Positions 37,486 through 46,655 of a stretch of DNA of 64,000 nt are shown here, piece by piece (position 1 is the stretch's first letter; each line of letters opens with the position of its first letter). The notes beneath the pieces were generated by a model. It was given only the letters and a program-made list of their open reading frames with translations. It was not told where the DNA came from and did not search any database. Made by a program: the position numbers and the translations under genes. The stretch is from Streptomyces sp. CB02261 (lineage in GTDB: Bacteria; Actinomycetota; Actinomycetes; Streptomycetales; Streptomycetaceae). The stretch spans positions 434,001 to 498,000 of the forward strand of contig NZ_LIVX01000001.1 of assembly GCF_001905665.1 (NCBI RefSeq). Direction: 5' to 3'.

Positions 37486-38520
37486 ATGACCGCGCGGCTC
37501 TCCGACATCGCAGCCCAGGCGGGGGTCAGTGAGGCCACAGTCAGCCGCGTGCTCAACGGCAAGCCCGGTGTGGCCGGGGCCACCCGCGAGTCCGTCCTTG
37601 CCGCGCTCGACGTGCTCGGCTACGAGCGGCCCGTACGACTGCGCCAGCGCAGCGCGGGGCTCGTCGGCCTCATCACCCCCGAGCTCGACAACCCGATCTT
37701 CCCCGCGCTCGCGCAGGTCATCGGGCAGGCCCTGACCCGGCAGGGGTACACGCCGGTCCTCGCCACCCAGACCCCCGGCGGGTCCACCGAGGACGAGCTC
37801 ACCGACATGCTGGTGGAGCGGGGCGTCGCCGGCATCATCTTCGTCTCCGGACTGCACGCCGACACCACCGCCGACATGACGCGCTACGACCAGCTGCGCG
37901 GCAAGGGCGTCCCGTACGTCCTGCTCAACGGCTTCTCCCCCAAGGTCCAGGCGCCCTTCGTCTCCCCCGACGACCGGGCCGCGATGCGTCTCGCGGTGAC
38001 GCACCTGGCCGCGCTCGGGCACACCCGGATCGGGCTGGCCGTCGGACCGAAGCGGTTCGTGCCGGTGCTCCGCAAGATAGAGGGCTTCCAGAAGGGCATG
38101 GAGGAGCGGCTCGGTCTCGGCCCCGAGGAGTCCGAGGAGCTGATCCAGCACTCCCTGTACACCCTGGAGGGCGGCCAGGCCGCCGCCGGGGCGCTGATCT
38201 CCCGGGGCTGCACCGCGGTCGTCTGCGCGAGCGACATGATGGCGCTCGGCGCGATCCGGGCCGCCCGGCAGCAGGGGCTCGACGTCCCCCGGGACGTCTC
38301 CGTCGTCGGTTTCGACGACTCGCCCCTCATAGCGTTCACCGATCCGCCGCTGACCACCATCCGCCAGCCCGTGCAGGCGATGGGGCAGGCCGCGGTCCGT
38401 GCGCTGCTCGAAGAGGTGGGCGGCACCCCCGCCCCGCACTCCGAGTTCGTGTTCATGCCCGAGCTGGTCGTCCGTGGGTCGACCGCCTCGGCCCCGCCCG
38501 CCGTCCGCCCCTCTGCCTGA
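37486..38520 (+). CDS. malR: LacI family repressor of maltose genes, MalR
   Basis: The 344-residue protein has an N-terminal HTH (RLSDIAAQAGVSEATVSRVL) and a LacI effector domain (GLVGLITPELDNPIFPALAQ, VCASDMMALGAIRAARQ, VGFDDSPLIAFTDPPLTTIRQP). It is divergent from malE, as is the known maltose repressor MalR of S. coelicolor (Reg1 in S. lividans). The region before it carries GCAAG repeats that may mediate autoregulation. A close paralogue lies in the same locus at 31156-32235. Confidence 0.95.
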   Translation: MTARLSDIAAQAGVSEATVSRVLNGKPGVAGATRESVLAALDVLGYERPVRLRQRSAGLVGLITPELDNPIFPALAQVIGQALTRQGYTPVLATQTPGGSTEDELTDMLVERGVAGIIFVSGLHADTTADMTRYDQLRGKGVPYVLLNGFSPKVQAPFVSPDDRAAMRLAVTHLAALGHTRIGLAVGPKRFVPVLRKIEGFQKGMEERLGLGPEESEELIQHSLYTLEGGQAAAGALISRGCTAVVCASDMMALGAIRAARQQGLDVPRDVSVVGFDDSPLIAFTDPPLTTIRQPVQAMGQAAVRALLEEVGGTPAPHSEFVFMPELVVRGSTASAPPAVRPSA

Positions 38521-38637
38521 CCCACACCCCCGAAGCGACCCGCCCCAGGACGTCATTCCTGAGGGGGACCAGGTGCGCCCCGAACCCGTCCGGGGGATGA
38601 TCGGTCGGGGGGACGGGATCTGGCAGACTCTCTCCCT

Positions 38638-39591
38638 ATGGGTGAAACGACCGTGAAGAGTTTGGACGACCGGACGACCCCGTCGTCACCCATCGTGGCC
38701 GACGGAAGGCTCGCGCGCCTGCGCGCGGGCACACCGCGGCGACCCACGATCTGGTTCGAGATCCTGCTCATCGCGGTGAGCTACTGGACGTACTCCCTCA
38801 TCCGCAACGCGGTGCCGGAGCAGAAGTCCCAGGCGCTCAGGAACGCCGACTGGATCTGGCAGGCGGAGGAGTCCCTCGGCCTCGCCTTCGAGCACGCCGT
38901 CAACCACGCCGTGAACTCGGTGACCTGGCTGATCGTGTCGATGAACTACTACTACGCCACCTTGCACTTCATCGTGACCATCGGTGTGCTCGTGTGGCTG
39001 TACCGAGGGCACCCGGGCCGCTACGCGGCGTTCCGCACCGTGCTGTTCGCGACCACCGGTGTGGCCCTGGTCGGCTACTACCTGTACCCGCTCGCGCCGC
39101 CCCGGCTGATGAACGGCCAGAACTTCATCGACACGGTCCTCGTCCACCAGACGTGGGGCTCGATGGCCTCGGGCAACCTCAAGCACGTGTCGAACCAGTA
39201 CGCGGCGATGCCGTCGATGCACATCGGCTGGTCGCTCTGGTGCGGTCTGACGATCTTCCTCCTCGCCAAGGCGCCGTGGGCGAAGATCCTGGGCCTGCTC
39301 TACCCGATGGCGACGCTGGTCGTGATCGTCGCCACCGCGAACCACTTCTGGCTGGACGCGGTCGGCGGCATGATCTGCCTCGCCTTCGGCTTCCTCGTCT
39401 CGTACTTCTGGTACGGCTCCCGGCCGCACCACCTGCCCAAGCTGGTGGAACCCGCGCCCGGCGCGGTGGCCCGGGGCGGGTCGTCCCGGGCGGCGGGGAC
39501 GGCGTCCGCGACCAGGACGGCCGACGGGACGGAGACTGCCGGCTCGGCCGACGAGACGACCGAGCAGCCGCGCGTCAGCTCCGGCAGATGA
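38638..39591 (+). CDS. PAP2-family integral membrane phosphatase/transferase (317 aa)
   Basis: About six membrane helices span residues 38-255 (for example WFEILLIAVSYWTYSLI and VLFATTGVALVGYYLYPLAPP). The PAP2 motifs are NQYAAMPSMHIGWSLW (the SxxxH motif) and ANHFWLDAVGGMI (the second His/Asp motif). The form matches the PAP2_3 / inositolphosphotransferase-like subset rather than classical PAP2 with KX6RP. It could dephosphorylate or transfer a lipid-linked head group. The C-terminal tail of about 50 residues is Ala/Thr/Gly/Glu-rich and probably disordered. The start ATG is close to a possible -10 element (CAGACT), so the mRNA may have a very short leader. Confidence 0.9.
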   Translation: MGETTVKSLDDRTTPSSPIVADGRLARLRAGTPRRPTIWFEILLIAVSYWTYSLIRNAVPEQKSQALRNADWIWQAEESLGLAFEHAVNHAVNSVTWLIVSMNYYYATLHFIVTIGVLVWLYRGHPGRYAAFRTVLFATTGVALVGYYLYPLAPPRLMNGQNFIDTVLVHQTWGSMASGNLKHVSNQYAAMPSMHIGWSLWCGLTIFLLAKAPWAKILGLLYPMATLVVIVATANHFWLDAVGGMICLAFGFLVSYFWYGSRPHHLPKLVEPAPGAVARGGSSRAAGTASATRTADGTETAGSADETTEQPRVSSGR

Positions 39592-39637
39592 CTCCGGCCG
39601 CCCGCGAGGCCGCGCGGGCAACGCCTTCGGGCCGGCC

Positions 39638-42600
39638 CTACGCCCCGTAGAACAGCTCCTCGACGACCGCCCTGGCCCGGCGGGTGATCCGCCGGTAGTC
39701 GTCAACCATCTCGCCGACGCGGCCCGGGCCGTACCCCAGGTAGCGGCCCACCGCCGCGAGCTCGCGCGGGTCCGAGGGGAAGGTGTCGCCGGGCCGGCCG
39801 CGTACCAGCATCACCGCGTTGCGGACCCGGCTGGCGAGGACCCACGCCTCGTCCAGGGTCTGCGCCTCCTCCGTCGGGATCAGACCGGCGGAGTGCGCCG
39901 CCCGGAGCGCCTCACGGGTACGGGGGGTCCGCAGCCCCGGCTCCGCCCAGCCGTGCCGCATCTGGAACAGCTGGACCGTCCACTCCACGTCGCTGAGACC
40001 GCCGCGCCCCAGCTTCGCGTGGAGCGTCGGATCGGCGCCGCGCGGCAGCCGCTCCGACTCCATCCGGGCCTTGAGGCGGCGGATCTCGCGGACCGCGTCC
40101 TCACCGAGGCCCTCGGCCGGATAGCGCAGCGGGTCGACGAGCTCGATGAACCGGCCTGCCAGCTCCAGGTCTCCCGCCATGGGCTCGGCGCGCAGCAGCG
40201 CCTGGCTCTCCCAGACGAGCGACCAGCGGTGGTAGTAGGCCGCGTACGACTTCAGGGTGCGGACCATGGGGCCGCTCTTGCCCTCCGGCCTGAGATCCGC
40301 GTCGATCAGCAGCGGCGGGTCGGCGGTCGGCAGCTGGAGGAGCCGGCGCATCTCCGTGACCACCCGGTTCGCGGCCCGCGCGGCCTCCTGCTCGTCGACG
40401 CCCTCGCGCGGCTCGTGCACGAACAGGACGTCGGCGTCGGAGCCGTATCCCAGCTCGTGGCCCCCGAAGCGGCCCATGCCGATGACCGCGAAGCGGGTCG
40501 GCAGCTCCTCGCCCCACTCGGCGCGCACGGCGGCCCGCAGGGCGCCCGCGATCGTCACCGCGTTGAGGTCGGTGACGGACTCCCCCACCCGGTCGACCAG
40601 CTCACCCGGATCGAGCTCGCGGGGGCTGTCCTCGGTGCCGTACGAGCCGATCAGGTCGGCCGCGGCGGTACGGAAGAGCTCCCTGCGGCGCACCCCGCGG
40701 GCCGCCGCCACGGCCTGCTCGGCGTCGCCCGCGCGGCCCACCGCCGCCAGGACCTCCTGCTCCAGATGGTCCCGGCCGCGCGGCTTCAGCCCCTCCGGGT
40801 CGCCGAGCAGCGCGACCGCCTCGGGGGCGCGGAGCAGCAGGTCGGGGGCGAGCCGCCCGGCGGACAGCACCCGAGCCAGGTTCTCGGCGGCGGCGCCCTC
40901 GTCGCGCAGGAGCCGCAGGTACCAGGGGGTCTTGCCGAGGGCGTCCGAGACCTTGCGGAAGCCCAGCAGCCCGGCGTCCGGGTCCGCCGAGTCCGCGAAC
41001 CAGCCGAGCAGCACCGGCAGCAGCGTCCGCTGGATCGCGGCCTTCCGGCTCACCCCGGAGGCCAGCGCCTCCAGGTGCCGCAGGGCGGCGGCGGGGTCCT
41101 CGTACCCCAGCGCTTCGAGCCGCTGCCCGGCCGCCTTCGGGCTGAGCCGGATCTCGCCGGGGGCGAGCTGGGCCACCGCGTCGAGCAGCGGCCGGTAGAA
41201 GATCTTCTCGTGCAGGCGGCGGACGACGGCCGCGTGCCGCCTCCACTCCTTGTTCAGCTCGGCGACCGGGTCGGTGCGCAGGCCGAGCGAGCGGCCGAGG
41301 CGCCGCAGGTCGGCCTCGTCCTCGGGGACGAGGTGGGTGCGGCGCAGCCGGTACAGCTGGATCCGGTGCTCCATGGCCCGCAGGAAGCGGTAGGCCTCGT
41401 CGAGCTGGGCCGCGTCGGCCCGGCCGACGTAGCCGCCGGCGGCGAGGGCGGCGAGCGCGTCGAGGGTGGTGCCGCTGTGCAGTCCGGCGTCGCTGCGGCC
41501 GTGCACGAGCTGGAGGAGCTGGACGGCGAACTCGACGTCCCGCAGACCGCCGGGGCCGAGCTTCAGCTCGCGGTCGACCTGGGCGGCGGGGATGTTGTCG
41601 ACGACCCGGCGGCGCATCTTCTGCACGTCGGGGACGAAGTTGTCCCGCTCGGCGGCCTGCCAGACGAGCGGGGAGACGGCCTCGATGTACTGGGCGCCGA
41701 GCTCGGGGTCGCCCGCGACGGCGCGCGCCTTCAGGAGCGCCTGGAACTCCCAGGTCTTCGCCCAGCGCTGGTAGTAGGCGAGGTGGGAGGAGAGGGTGCG
41801 GACGAGGGGGCCGTTGCGGCCCTCGGGGCGCAGGTTGGCGTCGACCGGCCAGATGGTGCCCTCGACCGTGGTCTCCGAGCAGATCCGCATCAGATGGGAG
41901 GCCAGCCGGGTCGCCGCCTGGAGCGCCTTGCCTTCGTCTCCTTCCCGGTCGCCGGCCTCTTTCACCGGCTCCCCGACGAAGATCACGTCGACGTCCGAGA
42001 CGTAGTTCAGCTCGTGGCCGCCACACTTGCCCATCGCGATGACGGCGAGCCGGCACAGGGCGTCGTCGTCGGGCGCGGCGGTACGGGCGATGCGGAGCGC
42101 GGCGCGCAGGGTCGCCGTCGCCAGATCCGCGAGCTCGGCGGCGGTCTCGGCGACGTCGATGGTGCCGCACACGTCACGGGCGGCGATGGCGAGGAGGCAG
42201 CGGCGGTAGGCGACCCGCAGCGAGACCGCGTCGGCGGCCCCGGCGAGCCCCCGCTCGAACTCGGGGACCCCCGGGTGCAGGTCCACCGCCTCGTACGTGA
42301 CGAGGGACTCCCAGTCGCGGGGGTGGCGGGCCAGGTGGTCGGCGAGCGCCTCCGAGGCGCCGAGCACCCCGAGGAGCCGGTCCCGGAAGGGCTTCGCGGA
42401 GAGCAGCGTGGTCGTGAAGGTCTGCCGCTCGGTCTCGCCCTGTGCCTCGGCCAGACGCACCAGGCCGCGCAGGGCCAGATCGGGGTCGGCGGTGGCGCCG
42501 AGGGCGTCGAGGAGGACGGAGTCGCCGCGCAGGGCGGACAGCTCGGGCACGTCGAGGAGCCGTTCGGCGCCGGAGGGGTCGGTGAATCCGTGCCGGAGCA

Positions 42601-42640
42601 GACGGGAGAAGGTGCTGCTCCTACGACCGGGCACCGTCAT
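39638..42640 (-). CDS. glnE: bifunctional glutamine synthetase adenylyltransferase/deadenylase
   Basis: The 1000-residue protein has two nucleotidyltransferase domains with the G-G-H-E-L-x-Y-x-S-D-x-D core: GKCGGHELNYVSDVDVIFVGE in the N-terminal (deadenylylating) half and GRFGGHELGYGSDADVLFVHE in the C-terminal (adenylylating) half. Helical GlnE regions lie between and after them (PGGLRDVEFAVQLLQLVHGR; RGGLSDVEWTVQLFQMRHGW). It modifies the tyrosine of GSI (Tyr402 of GlnA here). The ATG has a GGAGGGA site. It is divergent from a secreted deacetylase gene and, as in Mycobacterium (glnE next to glnA2), lies near a second GSI gene. Confidence 0.97.
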   Translation of the reverse strand: MTVPGRRSSTFSRLLRHGFTDPSGAERLLDVPELSALRGDSVLLDALGATADPDLALRGLVRLAEAQGETERQTFTTTLLSAKPFRDRLLGVLGASEALADHLARHPRDWESLVTYEAVDLHPGVPEFERGLAGAADAVSLRVAYRRCLLAIAARDVCGTIDVAETAAELADLATATLRAALRIARTAAPDDDALCRLAVIAMGKCGGHELNYVSDVDVIFVGEPVKEAGDREGDEGKALQAATRLASHLMRICSETTVEGTIWPVDANLRPEGRNGPLVRTLSSHLAYYQRWAKTWEFQALLKARAVAGDPELGAQYIEAVSPLVWQAAERDNFVPDVQKMRRRVVDNIPAAQVDRELKLGPGGLRDVEFAVQLLQLVHGRSDAGLHSGTTLDALAALAAGGYVGRADAAQLDEAYRFLRAMEHRIQLYRLRRTHLVPEDEADLRRLGRSLGLRTDPVAELNKEWRRHAAVVRRLHEKIFYRPLLDAVAQLAPGEIRLSPKAAGQRLEALGYEDPAAALRHLEALASGVSRKAAIQRTLLPVLLGWFADSADPDAGLLGFRKVSDALGKTPWYLRLLRDEGAAAENLARVLSAGRLAPDLLLRAPEAVALLGDPEGLKPRGRDHLEQEVLAAVGRAGDAEQAVAAARGVRRRELFRTAAADLIGSYGTEDSPRELDPGELVDRVGESVTDLNAVTIAGALRAAVRAEWGEELPTRFAVIGMGRFGGHELGYGSDADVLFVHEPREGVDEQEAARAANRVVTEMRRLLQLPTADPPLLIDADLRPEGKSGPMVRTLKSYAAYYHRWSLVWESQALLRAEPMAGDLELAGRFIELVDPLRYPAEGLGEDAVREIRRLKARMESERLPRGADPTLHAKLGRGGLSDVEWTVQLFQMRHGWAEPGLRTPRTREALRAAHSAGLIPTEEAQTLDEAWVLASRVRNAVMLVRGRPGDTFPSDPRELAAVGRYLGYGPGRVGEMVDDYRRITRRARAVVEELFYGA

Positions 42641-42889
42641 TCCGCCGCTCCCTCCGAGCTGGTCCGCCCGGGTTCGGGCCCGGGCGGATCGAGCCTATCC
42701 GGAGTGGTGAGCAGGGGCGTCGGGGCCTTCGGTTCGCAGAGGATCACACGTGATGTCTCGCACATCCATCGCTTTTCGGGCCCGATGAACCGTATTTCTT
42801 GAAAGACCGTCTTGCTGCTCCGAAGGTCCGTCCCGCCCGGGACGGGCCTCCTCCGCCTGTCCGTCCCCGTTGAAAGCGCGCCGCCGAAC

Positions 42890-44962
42890 ATGCCCGTCCG
42901 CCCCCGCCGCCGTCCCCTTCCGTCCCGTCGCAGGGCCGCCTCCGTGGCGGTGACGGCCGCCCTGGTGGGCGGCACGTTCGCCGGGCTGCTGTCGGTGACG
43001 GGAGCGCCACGGACGCCGACGGCCCACGCGGCGCAGCCGAAGGCGAAGGCTCCGGCGGCGGTGTCCGTCGCGCCGTCCGTGCCCGCGCGGGGCGGGAAGG
43101 CTCCCACCTCCGTGGTGCAGGTCGTGGCGCACCCGGACGACGACCTGTTCTTCATGAACCCGGACATCTCCCAGTCGATCCGCTCCGGCCACCCCCTGAC
43201 CTCGGTCTACCTCACGGCCGGCGAGTCGGACGGTGTCAACGCGCGCCCGAGCGACGCGGCGGCGGCCGAGCCCGACAAGGCGCGGTACGCCGAGGCCCGG
43301 CAGAACGGCATCCGCGCCGCGTACGCCGAGATGGCGACCGGCAGCCGCACCAGCCCCTGGGAGCGGGTCGCGATACCCACGGCCGGCGGGGCCACGGCCG
43401 AACTGGACACCCTGCGCGCACAGCCGCAGGTGAAGCTGGTGTGGCTGCAGATACGCGAGGCCGGTTCGATCAACGGCGACCGCCCGCACAGCCTCAACGG
43501 CCTCTGGAACGGGCGGATCACCGCCCTGGAGTCCCAGCGCTCCTCCGACACCCCGGTCGGCGCCGACTTCACGTACACGAAGGACCAGGTCGTCGACACG
43601 GTCGCGGGGCTCCTCGACCGCTTCCGGCCGACCTTCGTCCGGATGCAGGACCCGAGCCCCGGCAAGGACCCGCGGAGCGGGAAGCTCCGGGACCACCAGG
43701 ACCACCTGTACGGGGCGAGGTTCACCCAGGCCGCGCTCGCCCGGTACACGGACGTCCCCGGGCGGCCCCACGTGGGCGTGCAGAACTACCTCGGCTACCC
43801 CACCAGCGTCCTGCCGCACACCCTGGACCCGGAGACGGCCGGCGCGAAGCTGAAGACGCTGGAGACGTACGCCTGGCTGGACGGCGTCAACGACTGCGGG
43901 ACGGCCGCGGGCTGCGGTGACCTGAAGGTGGCGGCGCGGCCCGCCGGGCGGGGCTGGACCCGGACCGTGCGGTACGCCCGTGGCACCTCCACCTCGTGGG
44001 TGCAGCGGGACCGGGACGGCGGGCTCCACGCCTTCTCCGTGCTCGACGGACACCTCGCCGCCTGGCGGAAGCCGGCGGCCGGCAGCGCCTGGCGCGGCCC
44101 GGTGCTGCTGCCCGGCGGCGGCCTGGACAGCGGCGTCACCTCCGTGACGCTGCCCGACGGACGCATCGCCGTCTTCGGCACCCGCACGGTGTTCGGAGGC
44201 GGGCCCGCCGACTACGGCCGCGAGGTGGTGACCACCGCGCAGACGGCGCCGGGCGGCGCCTTCGGCCCGTGGTCCTCGCTCGGGACGCCCGAGCGGGACG
44301 ACGACCGGGGCACCTCGGACATCAGCGCGCCCGCAGTGACCGTCGCCGCCGACGGGCGGGCCACCCTCGTCCTGCGGGACAGCCGCCACCGGCTCACCGC
44401 CCGTGAGCAGCGCGCGGACGGCGGCTGGGGCCCGTGGCGGACGCTCGGCGGCGGGGACGTGTTCGGCGACCCGGTGGCGGCGACGGACGCGGCCGGGCGC
44501 GGCTACGTCTTCGCGAGCACCCCGAGCACCGTCCTGACGTGGGCGCAGCAGCGCCCCGGCGGGCCGCTCGCCGGGCCGGCGCCGACCGGGCTGCCGGCGA
44601 CGACGCTGGCGCTGAGCGCGAGCGCGGCCCCGGACGGCGACGGCGTACGGCTCTGGTTCCGCAAGCCGGCCTCCGGCGACCTGCGGAGCGCCGACTTCTC
44701 GGGCGCGGGGCCGGTCTCGCTGGTCACGGAGCTGCCGGGCGCCGGTGTCGCCGGCTTCGGCCCGGTGAGCGGCGGCGACGGCCTGCTCGCGGTCCGGTCG
44801 CGCGCCGGGTTCCTGGCGACGGCGCCGCACGGCAGGGCGGGGGCGCGGCCGGTGTGGCGGCTGGAGCGGTTCCTGTTCGCGGGGGCGCCGGACGCGGGGA
44901 CGGACGGGGTGGCGGCGATCGGTCTGGACGGCAGGCTGCACTGGACGCCGGCGGGCCGATGA
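42890..44962 (+). CDS. secreted PIG-L family deacetylase with beta-propeller-like C-terminal region (690 aa)
   Basis: Residues about 1-45 are a signal peptide with a twin-arginine-like start (SRRRAASVAVTAALVGG) ending near AHA. The deacetylase domain begins VVQVVAHPDDDLFFMNPD, with the AHPDD zinc motif at about 79-85 and a second zinc motif in LRDHQDHLYGARF. PIG-L/LmbE enzymes remove acetyl from N-acetylglucosamine-type amides. The C-terminal about 330 residues contain repeated blades (SWVQRDRDGGLHAFSVLDGHLAAW, LPDGRIAVFGTRTVF, VAADGRATLVLRDSRHRL) like a fungal-lectin-type propeller, possibly for sugar binding. I chose the ATG at 42890; an upstream TTG (42812) is possible. Confidence 0.9.
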   Translation: MPVRPRRRPLPSRRRAASVAVTAALVGGTFAGLLSVTGAPRTPTAHAAQPKAKAPAAVSVAPSVPARGGKAPTSVVQVVAHPDDDLFFMNPDISQSIRSGHPLTSVYLTAGESDGVNARPSDAAAAEPDKARYAEARQNGIRAAYAEMATGSRTSPWERVAIPTAGGATAELDTLRAQPQVKLVWLQIREAGSINGDRPHSLNGLWNGRITALESQRSSDTPVGADFTYTKDQVVDTVAGLLDRFRPTFVRMQDPSPGKDPRSGKLRDHQDHLYGARFTQAALARYTDVPGRPHVGVQNYLGYPTSVLPHTLDPETAGAKLKTLETYAWLDGVNDCGTAAGCGDLKVAARPAGRGWTRTVRYARGTSTSWVQRDRDGGLHAFSVLDGHLAAWRKPAAGSAWRGPVLLPGGGLDSGVTSVTLPDGRIAVFGTRTVFGGGPADYGREVVTTAQTAPGGAFGPWSSLGTPERDDDRGTSDISAPAVTVAADGRATLVLRDSRHRLTAREQRADGGWGPWRTLGGGDVFGDPVAATDAAGRGYVFASTPSTVLTWAQQRPGGPLAGPAPTGLPATTLALSASAAPDGDGVRLWFRKPASGDLRSADFSGAGPVSLVTELPGAGVAGFGPVSGGDGLLAVRSRAGFLATAPHGRAGARPVWRLERFLFAGAPDAGTDGVAAIGLDGRLHWTPAGR

Positions 44963-45030
44963 GTTCCTGAGCGCGGACCGGTCGTAAGGGAGAGGCGGGT
45001 ACGCCTCCCGGCCCGGCGAAAGGAACGGCG

Positions 45031-45531
45031 ATGGACCCGCGGACATCCCTCGACCCCCGCTACAGCGACCCGAAGGCGGCCCCGGCGTCCTGGCCCGACG
45101 CCGCCGGCCGGCTCGCGGCGGCCGAGGTCTACTGGCTGACGACCGTACGTCCGGACGGCCGCCCCCATGTCACCCCGCTGATCGCGGTCTGGTCGGACCA
45201 CGAACTCTGCTTCTGCACCGGCCCCGACGAACGCAAGGCGCGCAATCTGACGGGCAACCCGGCGGTCGTCCTCACCACGGGCACGCCCACGCTCGGCGAG
45301 GGCTTCGACCTGGTGGTCGAGGGCGAGGCGGCGCGGGTGGAGGACGAGGGCCGGCTGGCGGTGCTCGCGGAGGCGTACGTGGGGAAGTACGGGCCGGAAT
45401 GGCGGTTCGAGGTGCGCGAGGGGGCGTTCGTGGGCGACGGTGGTACGGCCCTGGTGTTCGCGGTCGCGCCTCGTACGGTCTTCGGCTTCGCCAAGGGCGA
45501 TCCCTTCGGTCAGACCCGCTGGCGTTTCTGA
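45031..45531 (+). CDS. pyridoxamine 5'-phosphate oxidase-family flavin-binding protein (166 aa)
   Basis: The split-barrel fold motif is EVYWLTTVRPDGRPHVTPLIAVW, followed by LCFCTGPDERKARNLTGNPAVVLTTG. These are typical of the FMN- or F420-binding PPOX superfamily in actinobacteria, and true pyridoxamine phosphate oxidation is unlikely. The C-terminal VFAVAPRTVFGFAKGDPFGQTRWRF is conserved in the subgroup. A GAAAGGA site precedes the ATG. It lies 11 bp before the glyoxalase gene and is likely co-transcribed. Confidence 0.9.
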   Translation: MDPRTSLDPRYSDPKAAPASWPDAAGRLAAAEVYWLTTVRPDGRPHVTPLIAVWSDHELCFCTGPDERKARNLTGNPAVVLTTGTPTLGEGFDLVVEGEAARVEDEGRLAVLAEAYVGKYGPEWRFEVREGAFVGDGGTALVFAVAPRTVFGFAKGDPFGQTRWRF

Positions 45532-45542
45532 GGAGAACCCCC

Positions 45543-45974
45543 GTGAACTGGACCCTGGAAGTCGTCCCCGTACCGGTCACCGACATGGACCGGGCGAAGG
45601 AGTTCTACGGCGACAAGTGCGGTTTCAAGATCGACCTGGACGACGAGGTGGCGCCGGGCGTGCGCATCGTCCAGGCGACCCCGCCGGGCTCGCGCTGTTC
45701 GATCGCGATGCTGAGCGGGATGCCGCCGATGCCCGGCACGAAGACGATGACGCCGGGCAGCCTCCAGGGCCTCCAGATCTGCGTCACGGACATCGAGGCG
45801 GCCCGCCGGGACCTGGTCGACCGGGGCGTCGACGTCACCCCGATCCGGCACGTCGGCGCGACGGGCTGGGAGGACGGCAAGGGCGAGACGTGGAACTCGT
45901 TCATGGCCTTCGAGGACCCGGACGGCAACGGCTGGGTCGTCCAGGAGGCCCCGTCGGACCTGTCGGAGCGCTGA
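45543..45974 (+). CDS. VOC superfamily (glyoxalase/bleomycin-resistance-type) protein (143 aa)
   Basis: Two beta-alpha-beta-beta-beta modules are visible: LEVVPVPVTDMDRAKEFYGDKCGF and LQGLQICVTDIEAARRDLVDRGVDVTPIRHVG. It ends MAFEDPDGNGWVVQEAP, which carries the usual C-terminal Glu ligand region. The substrate is unknown. The GTG start has GAGGAG about 8 bases upstream, partly inside the stop of the PPOX gene. Confidence 0.9.
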   Translation: MNWTLEVVPVPVTDMDRAKEFYGDKCGFKIDLDDEVAPGVRIVQATPPGSRCSIAMLSGMPPMPGTKTMTPGSLQGLQICVTDIEAARRDLVDRGVDVTPIRHVGATGWEDGKGETWNSFMAFEDPDGNGWVVQEAPSDLSER

Positions 45975-45983
45975 GGGCGGGGC

Positions 45984-46478
45984 TCAGAACTCCACGTAGA
46001 AGTGGCGGAGCCGCTCGTCCTCCGCCACGCACCGCATCCCGGCGGCCTCCATCACGCGGTGCGAGGCCACGTTGTCCAGGTCGGCGTCGCCCTTCAGCCC
46101 GGCGGCGCCGGCCACCCGGGCGATCTCGACGAGCGCCCGCAGCGCCTCGGAGGCGTACCCCCTGCCCCGCTCCCCCGGCACGACCCCGTAGCCGACGGTC
46201 GCCACCCCGAGGTCGTCCGGCGGCCCGTGGAACCCGATCCCGCCGACGACGACGCCACTCTCCCGGAGCCGTATCTCGTACGCCCGGTACACCCCGGGAT
46301 CGCCGCGCTCGGCGACTCCCCGCAGAAACCCGGTGACCCCACGGACGTCCCCGTCCTGCGGATACCCCTCCGCCCACCGGTCACCGCCCCCGGGCTCCCG
46401 GGCGACGACCCGCTCGGCCTCGTCCACGCTCAACGGATGCAACAGAAGCCGCGCGGTGGCGGCGTAAGGGATCTTCAC
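45984..46478 (-). CDS. GNAT family N-acetyltransferase (164 aa)
   Basis: ATARLLLHPLSVDEAERVVAR matches the RimJ/L-like N-terminus. The acetyl-CoA loop is YGVVPGERGRGYASEALRAL (R-G-R-G-Y-A), followed by LDNVASHRVMEAAGMRCVAE. The start is uncertain: I chose the GTG at 46478 (VKIPYAATARL); a longer start to 46532 is open but not family-like. The substrate is unknown. It is convergent with the glyoxalase (9 bp gap). Confidence 0.87.
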   Translation of the reverse strand: MKIPYAATARLLLHPLSVDEAERVVAREPGGGDRWAEGYPQDGDVRGVTGFLRGVAERGDPGVYRAYEIRLRESGVVVGGIGFHGPPDDLGVATVGYGVVPGERGRGYASEALRALVEIARVAGAAGLKGDADLDNVASHRVMEAAGMRCVAEDERLRHFYVEF

Positions 46479-46584
46479 CGGGGCAGTCTGAACGGCCCCT
46501 CGTACTGGGGCAACGCATTTCCCGCCCCCCACCGGCCTCCGGGACCAGGGCCGGGAGCACCTCGCCGGAGACGCGGGCGGGACG

Positions 46585-46621
46585 ACTCAGGGCCGACGGT
46601 TTGCGAACGTCGGCCCTGAGT
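46585..46621 (-). terminator. hairpin terminator after glnA2
   Basis: A 14-bp perfect stem (46585-46598 with 46608-46621; arm ACTCAGGGCCGACG) closes a 9-base loop, 34 bp beyond the glnA2 stop on the minus strand. Confidence 0.8.
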
Positions 46622-46655
46622 ACTGCTCCAGGACTTTACTGAGCCTGACCTGCGA

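Noticed and set aside
42743..42752. CACGTG palindrome upstream of the PIG-L gene
   Set aside because: A 6-bp palindrome is expected by chance in this base composition, and no second element or known regulator supports it.
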